Positions 9,201 to 19,081 are shown, counted from the first letter of the stretch. The stretch is 64,000 nucleotides of DNA from Methanoplanus endosymbiosus (GCF_024662215.1 NZ_CP096115.1:1426001-1490000), one strand, 5' to 3'. Notes: generated from the sequence alone by a model not told the origin. Numbers and translations are program-made.

Positions 9201-9563
9201 ATGGCACTGATTCTTATTGTCGAGGATGAAGACCTGATTGGAGAGTTTATAAGAACGGTCGTCACCGAAGTTCTGGGTTATGAAAGCATAGGCCCTGTAA
9301 TTTCATGCAGGGAGGCATATCAGGCCGCAATATCGGAGAGACCTGATTTGATCCTGATGGATATACGCCTTGCCGGAGAAGGCGACGGAATTACTGCTGC
9401 TGAGAAAATCAGGAAGAAAGGGATCGATGTCCCGATAATATTTGCATCGGCAAGTACTGAGGCAGCCACAGTGAAGAGGGCTGAAGGGATCAGCAACTCA
9501 GAGTTTCTTAAAAAACCCTTCGAAATAAAAGATCTGATTAGATACATCTCAAAATATGTTTAA
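9201..9563 (+). CDS. single-domain response regulator (receiver)
   Basis: 120 residues from the ATG at 9201 (MALILIVEDED). The longer frame starts with GTG at 9192. It has the acidic pocket VEDED, the phosphorylation site D54 in LILMDIRLAGE, and the conserved Lys in FLKKPFE. There is no output domain, so it probably passes phosphate on or acts through protein contact. It is almost certainly the partner of the kinase just upstream. Confidence 0.9.
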   Translation: MALILIVEDEDLIGEFIRTVVTEVLGYESIGPVISCREAYQAAISERPDLILMDIRLAGEGDGITAAEKIRKKGIDVPIIFASASTEAATVKRAEGISNSEFLKKPFEIKDLIRYISKYV

Positions 9564-9627
9564 CAGGAAAATCGGGAAATCGGGAAATCAGAAAATATCC
9601 GGATCTTCTCCAGGATCCCAAATATAA

Positions 9628-9654
9628 TTCCGGCTGTAAAACCGGAATCTTTTC
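9628..9654. terminator. hairpin terminator between convergent genes
   Basis: Inverted repeat TTCCGG/CCGGAA with an 8-base loop, followed on the plus strand by TCTTTT. It lies between the receiver gene and the convergent binding protein gene. Confidence 0.45.
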
Positions 9655-9702
9655 AGAAATAACCGTAAAATCTAAAAAATAGTTTAATATTACCTGAATG
9701 TC

Positions 9703-10503
9703 TCAGGCAAGTTTGTATTTCTCAATAAGTTCATCCCAGTACGGGTCTGCCATAAGCATGTCAAGGCCGTCATTAAGTGTGTTAAGAAGCCTTACATCGT
9801 CCTTTCTGACAGCAATTCCGTACTCTTCATCAGTCTGAATTGTACCGAGCATAACAACATCATCCTTCTCAGCAATAATGTCTTTTACAACCGGAGTATC
9901 ATACATTGCTGCATCAATTCTCTTGTTCTCAAGATCTGCAATCGCAAGCGGGAAGTTGTCATAGAGCTTCAGATTGTCCTTTGGCATAAGTTCTGTCTCA
10001 ATAAGGTTTGTTTCAATCCATTCTGCTGCTGTTGAACCTCTCTGTGCACCACATACGACCTTTCCGGCCTTATAGTCATCAAGTGTTATTTCAGAGTCTG
10101 CTCTTACTGCAACTGCCTGGTTTGCAACCCAATATGGCTTTGAAAAGTTTACTTTCTCAAGTCTCTCTTCATTTATGGTCATTCCGGAATAGACCATGTC
10201 AATCTTTCCAGCCTGAAGTGCAGGAATAATGCCGTCCCACGCCATTGGCTGAACTTCAACATCGAATCCTTTCTTATCTGCGATCCACTCAATTGACTCA
10301 ACATCAAAACCTGTAGGGTTTCCGTCTTTGTCAATATATGAGTAAGGAGGATATTCACCATCAATTCCGACAATGTACTTGACATCGATGATTGTCACTT
10401 TCTCTACAACAGGGACTGTCTCATCCGCCCCGGTGCAGCCTGCAATGGCAACCGTCATTACAGCAAGCGCGAGCATAAACACAGCAGTAAGCTTTCTGTC
10501 CAT
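9703..10503 (-). CDS. second amino acid-binding lipoprotein (family 3)
   Basis: 266 residues from the ATG giving MDRKLTAVFML, which starts a proper signal peptide ending in the lipobox AIAGCTG. The longer open frame (to 10581) adds residues before it that do not fit. The mature part is very like the binding protein at 4275-5078: both have VGIDGEYPPYS, TGFDVESI and ALQAGKIDMVYSGMTI. No permease or ATPase follows, so it may feed the transporter at 5226-7343 and widen its substrate range. The two may come from a duplication. Confidence 0.9.
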   Translation of the reverse strand: MDRKLTAVFMLALAVMTVAIAGCTGADETVPVVEKVTIIDVKYIVGIDGEYPPYSYIDKDGNPTGFDVESIEWIADKKGFDVEVQPMAWDGIIPALQAGKIDMVYSGMTINEERLEKVNFSKPYWVANQAVAVRADSEITLDDYKAGKVVCGAQRGSTAAEWIETNLIETELMPKDNLKLYDNFPLAIADLENKRIDAAMYDTPVVKDIIAEKDDVVMLGTIQTDEEYGIAVRKDDVRLLNTLNDGLDMLMADPYWDELIEKYKLA

Positions 10504-10689
10504 AATGAAATTTAGGGCAGATAAGAATATATCGGTTATGAATCTTACCCACAGAAAAGGACCTGATAACCGCACCACCATAATTACAGAAAATTATGTG
10601 CAGATTTGTGAAAATAAGAGTTAAGCAATGCAGAATATCTCCGGATAACAAAATATTCATGCCATGCTAAAGCATAACATACTATAGAC

Positions 10690-11982
10690 ATGTACTGGAA
10701 CAAAGAGATGGAGACGCTCAGAGGAGATGACCTTGACAACCTCCAGGCAAAACGACTTCGCTGGACGGTAAAACAGGCACAAAAAGTTCCATTTTACAAA
10801 AAACTCCTGAATGAGGCAGGAATTCATGCAGACGACATTAAAAGGAAAGAAGATATTGTAAAGCTTCCTTTTACAACAAAGAAAGATTTGCAGTCCGGAT
10901 ATCCGTTCGGATTTTTTGCTGTCCCTAAAAAAGAGATTGTACGGATACATACCACATCCGGCACTACCGGAAAACCGACTGTAGTCGGATATACCAGAAA
11001 GGACCTTGACAACTGGTCTGAACTCATTGCCAGGAATATGACAATGGTCGGCCTTACAGATGAGGATACATTCCAGAATGCAGTGAACTACGGCCTGTTT
11101 ACAGGCGGACTTGGATTTCACTACGGTGCGGAAAAAGTCGGTATGACAGTAATTCCAAGCGGCACAGGCAACACCAAGCGCCAGATTGAGATGATTGATG
11201 ACTTTGGTGTAACTGCACTGCACTGCACCCCAGGTTATGCGCTCCATCTCGCCGAGGTTGCAGAGCAGATGGGAACAGAGCTTGAGAGCTTTAAAACCGG
11301 AATGTTCGGTGCTGAGCCGTGGTCTGAAAATATGAGAAAGACACTTGAGGATAAACTCGGTGTCACTGCATATGATTCATATGGCATGAGTGAGATGTAT
11401 GGTCCGGGCGCTGCATTTGAATGTCCGGAAAAGGACGGCCTTCATTTCTGGCATGACTCATACTTAATTGAGATAATCGATCCTGAGACAGGCGAGAGTC
11501 TGGCACCCGGAGAGAAGGGCGAACTTGTTGTAACTCCGCTGGTAAAAGAGGCAATGCCACTTATAAGATACAGAACAGGGGACATCACACATATCATTGA
11601 TGACGAATGCCCCTGCGGGAGAGGGGACCGCATTGCAAGGATCACAGGAAGAAGTGATGATATGCTGGTAATTCGTGGAATTAACATCTTCCCGTCTCAG
11701 ATTGAGCATGTGCTAAGGTCACTTCCGGAAGTAGGTGATCAGTTTATGGTCTATGTTGACAGGGTAAACCACCTTGATGAGATGACCATTGACACTGAGA
11801 TAAAAAGAGAGTATTTCAGCGGTGAACTCTCAGACCTTGAAAATATCCAGAGAAAGATAGTTCATCAGTTAAGGGAAACACTGAATATAAGGACGGGCGT
11901 GAACCTTGTCGAACCTGAATCACTGCCCCGTTTTGAAGGAAAGGCAAAGAGAGTCATTGATAAGAGAGGCGACAAGATATGA
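10690..11982 (+). CDS. phenylacetate-CoA ligase family enzyme (PaaK-like), copy 1
   Basis: 430 residues, usual for PaaK. It has the AMP-forming ligase P-loop TTSGTTGKPTVVGYT, the acceptor motif YDSYGMSEMYGPG, the RYRTGDI segment and the C-terminal AMP-binding_C_2 domain after GRSDDMLVIRGINIFPSQIE. A Cys-rich DECPCGRGDR loop is present. These enzymes link CoA to aryl acids such as phenylacetate. In methanogens this may serve aromatic amino acid synthesis from aryl acids through indolepyruvate oxidoreductase (established for related organisms, inferred here). The next gene overlaps by four bases (ATGA). Confidence 0.9.
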   Translation: MYWNKEMETLRGDDLDNLQAKRLRWTVKQAQKVPFYKKLLNEAGIHADDIKRKEDIVKLPFTTKKDLQSGYPFGFFAVPKKEIVRIHTTSGTTGKPTVVGYTRKDLDNWSELIARNMTMVGLTDEDTFQNAVNYGLFTGGLGFHYGAEKVGMTVIPSGTGNTKRQIEMIDDFGVTALHCTPGYALHLAEVAEQMGTELESFKTGMFGAEPWSENMRKTLEDKLGVTAYDSYGMSEMYGPGAAFECPEKDGLHFWHDSYLIEIIDPETGESLAPGEKGELVVTPLVKEAMPLIRYRTGDITHIIDDECPCGRGDRIARITGRSDDMLVIRGINIFPSQIEHVLRSLPEVGDQFMVYVDRVNHLDEMTIDTEIKREYFSGELSDLENIQRKIVHQLRETLNIRTGVNLVEPESLPRFEGKAKRVIDKRGDKI

Positions 11983-13280
11983 AAATCTGGGACCCAAGAA
12001 TTGAGGAAATGCCGGCAGAAGAGCTGAAAAAGCTTCAGTACCGCCATCTTAAAACGCTTGTTTACCGTCTTTACAGTTTTTCAGAGTTTTATCACCGGAG
12101 AATGGATGAGCAGAAGGTTCATCCGGATGATATAAACTCACTGGCAGACATTACAAAACTGCCGTTTATGTACAAGAGTGACCTAAGGGACAATTACCCG
12201 AACAAAATTTTCACAGCTCCGCAGGATGAACTTGTACGGTACCATGTCTCTTCAGGCACAACAGGTAAGCCGACAGTGGTCGGATATACACAGAAAGACC
12301 TTGAGATCTGGACAAACTCACTTGCACGGTCGCTCACTGCGGCAGGGCTTGGAAGAGGCGATGTCATGCAGGTATCATATGGGTACGGTCTCTTCACAGG
12401 CGGGCTTGGCCTGCATTACGGCGCAGAAAAGATCGGTGCAACAGTTGTCCCGACAAGTGTCGGCAATACGGAGAGGCAGATTGAACTGATGCAGGACCTC
12501 TCTGTGACGGCTATCGCCTGCACACCATCATATATGGTTCACCTCGGTGAGACTGCTGAGAAGATGGGCATATCAATAAAGAATGATACTGACCTTAAAA
12601 CGGCAGTTCTCGGAGCAGAACCCTGGTCTGAGGCAATGCGCCGGAGAATGCAGGAGCAGATGGGAATTTCGGCATACAACATCTACGGCACATCTGAACT
12701 TTCAGGCCCGATGTTCACCGAATGTTCGGAGCAGAACGGGATTCACATCTGGGGTGACATTGCATATACTGAGATCATCGATCCGGATACCGGAGAGCAG
12801 CTTCCTTCCGGGGAGAAGGGCGAACTTGTGATGACAATTCTTCAGAAGGAGGCACTGCCCATGATTAGGTTCAGAATAGGCGATATTACATCTATTGATG
12901 AATCCGTCTGCCCATGCGGCAGGACGCATCCGAGGATTGAGCGGATTCAGGGCCGTGTGGATGACATGCTGATTATACGGGGCATCAATGTATTCCCGTC
13001 ACAGGTAGAGCACGCACTGCTTGGAATTCCTGAAGTATCGGGACATTTCAGGATTGTTGTTGACCGGAAAGGTGCACTTGACACTATGCTTGTGCAGGTT
13101 GAGTTAAATCCGGATTCTTTCTCAGATAAATTATCTGATATAATGGACATACGAAACAAGGTCTCGCATCTGCTGAAAAATCAGCTCAATGTCGGTGTTG
13201 GCATTGAACTGGTTGCGCCGGGTGCACTCCCAAGATTTGAAGGAAAGGCTAAGAGAGTAACTGACAGGAGGGTTATGTAA
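11979..13280 (+). CDS. phenylacetate-CoA ligase family enzyme (PaaK-like), copy 2
   Basis: 433 residues, same domain order as copy 1: SSGTTGKPTVVGYT, YNIYGTSELSGPM, RFRIGDI and GRVDDMLIIRGINVFPSQVE. It is a tandem paralogue with translational coupling on both sides (ATGA with copy 1, TAATG with the ACT gene). Two different but similar ligases may prefer different aryl acids, or act together. Confidence 0.9.
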   Translation: MKIWDPRIEEMPAEELKKLQYRHLKTLVYRLYSFSEFYHRRMDEQKVHPDDINSLADITKLPFMYKSDLRDNYPNKIFTAPQDELVRYHVSSGTTGKPTVVGYTQKDLEIWTNSLARSLTAAGLGRGDVMQVSYGYGLFTGGLGLHYGAEKIGATVVPTSVGNTERQIELMQDLSVTAIACTPSYMVHLGETAEKMGISIKNDTDLKTAVLGAEPWSEAMRRRMQEQMGISAYNIYGTSELSGPMFTECSEQNGIHIWGDIAYTEIIDPDTGEQLPSGEKGELVMTILQKEALPMIRFRIGDITSIDESVCPCGRTHPRIERIQGRVDDMLIIRGINVFPSQVEHALLGIPEVSGHFRIVVDRKGALDTMLVQVELNPDSFSDKLSDIMDIRNKVSHLLKNQLNVGVGIELVAPGALPRFEGKAKRVTDRRVM

Positions 13281-13714
13281 TGAAAACCGAGGATTATATA
13301 ATAAAACAGATTTCCGTATTTTCTGAGAACAGACCGGGAAGACTTGCAGCAATTGCAAAGGCAATGGAAGAGGAGGAGATCAATATATTCGCCTTTTCAA
13401 TTGCAGAGGCAAAGGGTTTTGGTGTTGTCAGGGTTTTGGTTGACAGGCCAAAAGACGCACTTGACAAACTTGTGAACATTGGATTTATGGTCTCATTTAC
13501 AGACGTAATTGCGGTGAGCATGCACGATGTCCCCGGCGGGCTGTATGAGATTGCAAATATTCTTGCTAAGAGTGAGATTAATATTGAGTATTCGTATGCT
13601 TATTCCGGAAAGGAAGCTGCGGTTCTGATCCTTCGTGTGGACCAGGCAGAAGAGGCAGTGCAGCGCCTCCTGGATAACGGGGCAAATCTCCTTAAATCAG
13701 AGATGTTTGCCTGA
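13280..13714 (+). CDS. double ACT-domain regulatory protein
   Basis: 144 residues consisting of two ACT folds: QISVFSENRPGRLAAIAKAM in the first and VSMHDVPGGLYEIANILAKS in the second. ACT domains bind amino acids and control enzymes. The gene overlaps the end of the second ligase gene, a common arrangement for PaaK genes in archaea, so it probably adjusts aryl-CoA ligase activity to aromatic amino acid levels. It has no other domain. Confidence 0.88.
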   Translation: MKTEDYIIKQISVFSENRPGRLAAIAKAMEEEEINIFAFSIAEAKGFGVVRVLVDRPKDALDKLVNIGFMVSFTDVIAVSMHDVPGGLYEIANILAKSEINIEYSYAYSGKEAAVLILRVDQAEEAVQRLLDNGANLLKSEMFA

Positions 13715-13774
13715 GAACAGAGATTATGGAAGAGATCCGGCAATAATAAAAATAATAGTTCAGCCGGAAATTCT

Positions 13775-13794
13775 GGGATTAATTTTTTTATCCC
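13775..13794 (+). terminator. terminator of the ligase-ACT operon
   Basis: GGGAT/ATCCC inverted repeat around a run of seven T residues, about 60 bases after the ACT gene. Confidence 0.5.
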
Positions 13795-13952
13795 TTATCC
13801 GGCCCGCCGGAGTAATTGACAGGAATTGACTCCCGGAGTTTTATTCCGGGTGGTAAAGCCAAAATATAACAGAGATTAAATCATATTAGTTAAGGTAATT
13901 CCGGTTACAGCAGTAATCAGGAATATTTAAAGAAACTTTATGGCGCTTTCCC

Positions 13953-14024
13953 GGACCCATAGGGTAGAGGATATCCTTTTGGGCTTCGAACCCAAAGACG
14001 CGGGTTCGATTCCCGCTGGGTCCG
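13953..14024 (+). tRNA. tRNA-Arg (anticodon TCG)
   Basis: Complete cloverleaf: acceptor GGACCCA/TGGGTCC, anticodon stem TTGGG/CCCAA with loop CTTCGAA, and T loop GGTTCGATTCC. The discriminator base is G and CCA is not encoded. No intron. Confidence 0.95.
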
Positions 14025-14060
14025 CTAAAAATTTATTTTAAATAATTTAATTATTGAACA

Positions 14061-17000
14061 TCATTCTATTTTTATATATGACACATTTCCGGAGGCCACA
14101 CCTATCGCCACCGGAACAGTTTCCGGATCATCGGCTGCATCAATCGCGGTTGCTATTACCCTGAACTGATAATTTCCGGAGGGAAAGCCATATACATTGA
14201 TGGTTTCACTCTTTACATAGTCATTCAGCGGCCCTGATAATCCGTTAAGTGTCTTATACGGCAGCCAGATGCCGTCACCCTCGCGGAGGTAATATATTCT
14301 GTGATTTACCTGTTCAGTGCCGGAATAATTGACCTTCCATCCCAGGTCAAACCTGTCAGTTACAATATCTCCGGATGTAACTGATAGTTCCTTTATATCC
14401 AGTTCGGTGAAGGTGACTCCTGTTGAATTCAGGTCAGCCACTGCCGTGACATATGTGATCGGAAGGGAGAGGTAATCTGTTCCGTTGTTGAAGGTTATTG
14501 TTGAACCCGGACCGAATATATTCAGGTTGCCGCTCTTCATAACCTTCAGCCTGAAGCTGGTCTCCCAGTGCTGGCCAAGCCTTATTGTTCCGACATTGAA
14601 ATCCAGATTCTGATCGTCCTCCCAGTCTGAAGTATCATCAATAGTATGAAACGGCGTTATTACGCCTGATGAATTCCACGACTGAATGGTTGTTGAGACA
14701 CCATCCAGATAGACGTAGTCAACAACAGGATCTTCCTCTGTATTCTGAACAGTCACATTGTTCAGTTCAATATTGTCAAATACAAGCTGCATCGTTGTAT
14801 TAACTCCGGCTTCGACTTTAAGTTCTCCGGCAATGCTTGTATATATGGCCTGCAGTTCATCACCTGTGGGTGCATAGTAATATTCACCGCCTGTGCATTC
14901 CGCAATTTTTTCGAGAACGTCTTTTCCGCCGGATGAAATACCATCACTGAAAGCAATTGAATATATTGTGACATTATTATTATTTGCATATACTGTAAGA
15001 TTCTGCTCTGCCGAAGTGAGACCTGAAAACGGATAATAGTTCTCAGTCAGGGTGTCGTAGTCTGTGGGGCTGTAATAATAATATTTATGTCCATAATAAT
15101 AGTAATAACCGGCATAACCCCTTGCAAGCGGATCGCCATAGTAATTGTAATCACCATCGGATAGGAGAATTACACCCTTTACTGCATCTGCCCTTCCATT
15201 ATCAACAAGTTCCTTTATAGCAAGGTACAACCCCTTCCTCATCGGAGTACCACTCATCGGGACAATTCTGTCCACTTCAGTCTCAAAATCTGAATGATCC
15301 AGAGTCAGCGAGAGATCAGTTGTTGCATAACTACTGTAATATCTCCCGTTTCCGGGATAATGTAAACTTATGTATGATCCATCATCTGAACTTCTGTCAT
15401 CACGGCCGGCCCAGTAATCATAACCGTAGTAATAGATATTAGACGATCCGGAAACCCCAAATGAGGTAATTCCAACCTGATCACGCCCTTCAGACATCTC
15501 TGAATTGAATGTTTTTAAAGCAGACATAGCCGAAACCATCCTGTCCGGATAATCCTTTAACATACTGCCGGAACGGTCAACCGAGACCATAACATCAATC
15601 GGATCGGGAGTCAGTTCATAGCCGTCACCGTATATGCTCACACTCACATCAAGAGTGCCATTCACTGCCACAGTCTCAGGTTCTGCCAGAGTTGTGACAC
15701 TTATATACGGATAATTCTTCCACTCAACTTTTATTGTCCGGCTTACATTATTCCACTGGGCCGTAACTGTGCAGTTTGCCTCAGCAAGTTCGTTATAGTT
15801 TGGAGATGACCAGTCAGTCTCAAATTCTCCGGGTATAAATTCAACTATTGCCTGTCCGTCCTCATCAGTTACAGCACTTGCCTGAAGAAGCTGAGGATCT
15901 TCAGTCTGGTACGCAGGATATGTCTTATCTTCAAGTAAGAATGACACTACTTCGCTCTTCACCGGATTTCCTCTCTCATCAACAACCTTTGCACGGATAC
16001 GTGACTTTGAATCAGGAAGTACATCCACACTCGGCATAGTCTCCGGATTTGCAGTCAGGAGCATATTGACAGGTTCTGTGCTGTCAAAAAGGAGGTCGTC
16101 GCTGACTGATGCACTTGAATTGTCTGTAGATGTTGCAGTCAGTGTAAACAATCCCTTCTGGCTTTTTGGACCATACGTAACACTAATTCTGCCGGCAGAG
16201 TTAGATCGTAAAGTAAAGTCCTCTTCGGTAGGATCTGATGAACTTATGAGAACCGTTCTGTTTCCGGAAGGATTGCCAAAGACATCATACAGAAAATATG
16301 TAATTGTAAACGGAGTCTCTCCGTCTGCGGGAACATAAGGGGGATCTGCTGCATGTGGACTGACAGCAGATTCAATTATTGCAGGCGGAGCTGTTGAAAT
16401 TCCGTTTATCACAATAAGATCCTGACTTACAGGTTCAGGTGGTTCAATATTGATAAGGTTCTCACCCGGAGTTATGGATATGAGAAATGTTACAGTTACA
16501 AGACCGTCTGAACCTACTGTTTCTGTAATTGTATCCTCTGAATAATCAAGACCGTTCCAGAACCCCGAAGTATCTCCGGAGGATGAAAATGTTATCTCTT
16601 CCGGATTCCCGCCCTCAGCATCTTCCCTCTTACTGTCGATAATATTTCCATAGGCATCCTGTATCCGTACAGAAATATCTGTTTCACTTCCGACTTCAGA
16701 TTCATAATCATAATGTAAGTACGATATGCTTTCAGTAACGGAATGATCAACATTCAGAGTTATTATTTTAGAGAGAGAATATTCAGAATCATCAACTGTA
16801 TAGTTTACCTCCGCAACAATAGACGCTTCTCCGCTTTTGGTAGTGGTAAATGTTGTTGAGTAGGGAGAGGAGGAGTCAGAGGTAACACCCGGTTCACCAT
16901 AAATTTCCGGCTGGGTGCAGTAAAACTCTACCGAAGATACAGAAACACTCAGATTATTAATCTCAACTGTTATTTCAGCAGCTCCTCCACCGGCAGTTAT

Positions 17001-17108
17001 CCACTGGCTGTCAGGTGTAATATCTACTTCAGATTCCTCAAGTGCCGCAGAGACACCACATAACAGAGAGGCTAATATCAGAAAAATAAATATAGTAATG
17101 AATTTCAT
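14061..17108 (-). CDS. secreted surface protein with Ig-like and von Willebrand A domains
   Basis: 1015 residues. A signal peptide ends near LLCGVSAA. Several Big_1-like beta-sandwich domains follow (repeated PADGETPFTITYFLYDVFGNP-type segments, GNIIDSKRED, RGNPVKSEVVSFLLE). A von Willebrand A domain starts near residue 505 with the metal site DRSGS. It is very rich in Tyr and Asp between about 560 and 700, and a second beta-rich part follows. I see no membrane anchor or sorting signal at the C-terminus, so it may be held by the S-layer. Likely an adhesin or cell-wall component. It faces the tRNA-Arg gene and is followed upstream by another surface protein gene. Confidence 0.8.
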   Translation of the reverse strand: MKFITIFIFLILASLLCGVSAALEESEVDITPDSQWITAGGGAAEITVEINNLSVSVSSVEFYCTQPEIYGEPGVTSDSSSPYSTTFTTTKSGEASIVAEVNYTVDDSEYSLSKIITLNVDHSVTESISYLHYDYESEVGSETDISVRIQDAYGNIIDSKREDAEGGNPEEITFSSSGDTSGFWNGLDYSEDTITETVGSDGLVTVTFLISITPGENLINIEPPEPVSQDLIVINGISTAPPAIIESAVSPHAADPPYVPADGETPFTITYFLYDVFGNPSGNRTVLISSSDPTEEDFTLRSNSAGRISVTYGPKSQKGLFTLTATSTDNSSASVSDDLLFDSTEPVNMLLTANPETMPSVDVLPDSKSRIRAKVVDERGNPVKSEVVSFLLEDKTYPAYQTEDPQLLQASAVTDEDGQAIVEFIPGEFETDWSSPNYNELAEANCTVTAQWNNVSRTIKVEWKNYPYISVTTLAEPETVAVNGTLDVSVSIYGDGYELTPDPIDVMVSVDRSGSMLKDYPDRMVSAMSALKTFNSEMSEGRDQVGITSFGVSGSSNIYYYGYDYWAGRDDRSSDDGSYISLHYPGNGRYYSSYATTDLSLTLDHSDFETEVDRIVPMSGTPMRKGLYLAIKELVDNGRADAVKGVILLSDGDYNYYGDPLARGYAGYYYYYGHKYYYYSPTDYDTLTENYYPFSGLTSAEQNLTVYANNNNVTIYSIAFSDGISSGGKDVLEKIAECTGGEYYYAPTGDELQAIYTSIAGELKVEAGVNTTMQLVFDNIELNNVTVQNTEEDPVVDYVYLDGVSTTIQSWNSSGVITPFHTIDDTSDWEDDQNLDFNVGTIRLGQHWETSFRLKVMKSGNLNIFGPGSTITFNNGTDYLSLPITYVTAVADLNSTGVTFTELDIKELSVTSGDIVTDRFDLGWKVNYSGTEQVNHRIYYLREGDGIWLPYKTLNGLSGPLNDYVKSETINVYGFPSGNYQFRVIATAIDAADDPETVPVAIGVASGNVSYIKIE

Positions 17109-17344
17109 AATCTCTCATCCGCTGATCATTCAGATGGGTAAAAATATGCAATTTCAGAAGATATATCTTTTGGATATAATTCAGACTGAAAAAAATAATA
17201 TATTTCTCTGAAAAAACCAAATAATATTTCCCTGCAATTGTGCAGGGGTCATAACCGGAAGAATGACCAGTTGGCATTATACCGGAATCAGGACCAATAA
17301 AAACCCCTAATTTCAGGACATAATTATTTTTCCGGAAGATCAGA

Positions 17345-18751
17345 TCAGAGGTTGCCGCCGCCCTTCCGGCCGGATCTTCCCCTCGAACCACCTTTTTTAG
17401 ATCCTGATAATTTCTTCAGGACAAGAAATACCGCTGCACAGATAATTATTATCAGCAGTGCCATTCCGCCTATGAAAATTATGTCAGTCTCTTTTTCAAT
17501 TGTCAGGATGATCTCCATCTCAGTACTGCCCTTTGGCACATTTTTTGTGATTGCAGTATCTTTGTAACCTTTGCAGGTTATATCAAATGTATAGTCCTGA
17601 CCTGAGAGAAGTTGTGTGGTTATCTTTCCGGATGAATCAGTCACACCAATTGTGCTGTTCTTTGACTTCACAACCGCACCGGAGACTGCTTTATGATCAC
17701 CATCTTCAACAAATATTGTGACATCCGATTTGCCGTATTCTATTACTGCAATTATATTGTCATCTGTACCGTCTATTGTGTATTCATTGTACCAGTCTTC
17801 ATAGCCGGCCTTTCTGACCTCAAATGAGTGTTTTCCGGCGATAAGATTTGTAACGCCGGATCGTCCATATGTGTCGGATTTGCCGAAATAATCTGTATCT
17901 ATGTAAATTTCAGCAAATTCTACGGGGCGTTTTTCAGTATCATATACTGAGAGTGTAATTGGATATAATGACTTTGAGAGTGTTACAGGATAGATCACTT
18001 CATCACTTCCAAAGAAGTGGCTCTCTTCAAATACCTGATATTCATCTTTCTGGATTCTGATATCATAGGTTCTTTCATGTTCGATATATGTGGTAAGTCT
18101 GCCATCGCTTCCTGTTGTGCCCTGGAGTATCTCTTCGACATATACTGATGTGCCCGGAAGTGGGAGTCCGTTTTCAGCTTCTTTTACCTGAAAGACAATG
18201 ATGTCATTTCTTTTGAGGAGATAGTCCACCTTTTTTGTGCTCTGGTCCATCTCAACGGTCTTCTGTGTGGTATCATACCTTGGCAGCTGGATTTCCAGAA
18301 CATAAACTGACTGGAGGGGCACTTCAAATACTACTTCTCCGGATGAGTCCGTTGCCTCGCTGTCCTCAGTTCCGGTGCCGGAGATCTTCACCACCGCACC
18401 TGAGAGTGCTTCAAGGGTGTCGGCATCAAGGACATTTATTGAGAGTATTCCTTCTTCTCGTATCATCTCCGCAAAGAAAGAGGTCTTTGAGCCGGAGATG
18501 AGATCATTTAAATATTTATAGCCGCTTTTTTCAATACCTACTCTGAGTGAGTCAGAAAAGGAGTGCGAGTATGTGAACTGGCCATCACTGTCCGTACTTC
18601 CGACATATGCACCGTTTATGTAAACCGATGCACCTTCAACAGATGTCTGGTCAAATTCATCCCTTGCAGTAATTGTCAGGGTTGTGGCCTGAACTATGCA
18701 GCAGAGGGTTGTTAGTATTAATGCCAGGGCAATTATCCGGCGGAGAATCAT
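17345..18751 (-). CDS. membrane-anchored surface protein with carboxypeptidase-regulatory-like repeats
   Basis: 468 residues. An N-terminal signal peptide (LALILTTLCCIVQA) is followed by about five repeats of a beta-sandwich domain of roughly 80-90 residues, each with the pattern VEGASVYINGAYVGSTDSDG (CarboxypepD_reg/PEGA-like). One membrane helix lies near 430-450, with a short basic Gly-rich tail inside. The protein is probably exposed on the cell surface. It is 236 bases upstream of the Ig/VWA gene and on the same strand; the two may work together. Confidence 0.82.
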   Translation of the reverse strand: MILRRIIALALILTTLCCIVQATTLTITARDEFDQTSVEGASVYINGAYVGSTDSDGQFTYSHSFSDSLRVGIEKSGYKYLNDLISGSKTSFFAEMIREEGILSINVLDADTLEALSGAVVKISGTGTEDSEATDSSGEVVFEVPLQSVYVLEIQLPRYDTTQKTVEMDQSTKKVDYLLKRNDIIVFQVKEAENGLPLPGTSVYVEEILQGTTGSDGRLTTYIEHERTYDIRIQKDEYQVFEESHFFGSDEVIYPVTLSKSLYPITLSVYDTEKRPVEFAEIYIDTDYFGKSDTYGRSGVTNLIAGKHSFEVRKAGYEDWYNEYTIDGTDDNIIAVIEYGKSDVTIFVEDGDHKAVSGAVVKSKNSTIGVTDSSGKITTQLLSGQDYTFDITCKGYKDTAITKNVPKGSTEMEIILTIEKETDIIFIGGMALLIIIICAAVFLVLKKLSGSKKGGSRGRSGRKGGGNL

Positions 18752-18827
18752 GAAAAACTATTCTATCTTTATATTTTTAAATATGCGGGTTGTAATTCCC
18801 GTATGTGATATCCGGCAGTCGTTGCCA

Positions 18828-18847
18828 AGGTATTTGATCAAATACCT
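18828..18847. promoter_or_regulatory. 20-bp perfect palindrome, possible operator
   Basis: AGGTATTTGATCAAATACCT, perfectly symmetrical. It is flanked by outer arms CCGGCA (18812-18817) and TGCCGG (18847-18852). It lies about 80 bases before the start of the gene at 17345-18751. It could bind a dimeric regulator or form a hairpin. Confidence 0.5.
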
Positions 18848-19043
18848 GCCGGAGCAGTTATTTAGACTCAGATTATTGTTCATTAGAGCATAAAAAAAGC
18901 CTTCAATTACCAATAAACACCTATTTCATGGGTAATTAACTCACCAGAATAAAATTTTTTCTTCCGGAGAATCTATCAGGCAGATGAATAACTATGAAAT
19001 ATAGTAGACATCAGAACAACTGAGTTATAAGAAGTAAATAATT

Positions 19044-19068
19044 TAAAAAAACTGCAAAAATAAAAAAA
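19044..19068 (-). terminator. oligo-T terminator of the S-layer gene
   Basis: On the minus strand three T runs (7, 5 and 7 bases) follow the stop codon within 40 bases, the typical archaeal terminator. Confidence 0.6.
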
Positions 19069-19081
19069 TGATTTGTTTAAT

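Larger units (their letters stand above)
18752..19081. other. 330-bp intergenic region between two surface protein genes
   Basis: Holds the oligo-T terminator of the S-layer gene (19044-19068), a 20-bp palindrome (18828-18847), and a small CGGG/CCCG hairpin around 18786-18801 near the start of the 468-residue protein gene. I see no gene in it. Confidence 0.6.

Noticed and set aside
10657-11247. 196-codon minus-strand frame opposite the first ligase
   Set aside because: Antisense shadow of a well-conserved enzyme gene; Cys- and Phe-rich with no domain.
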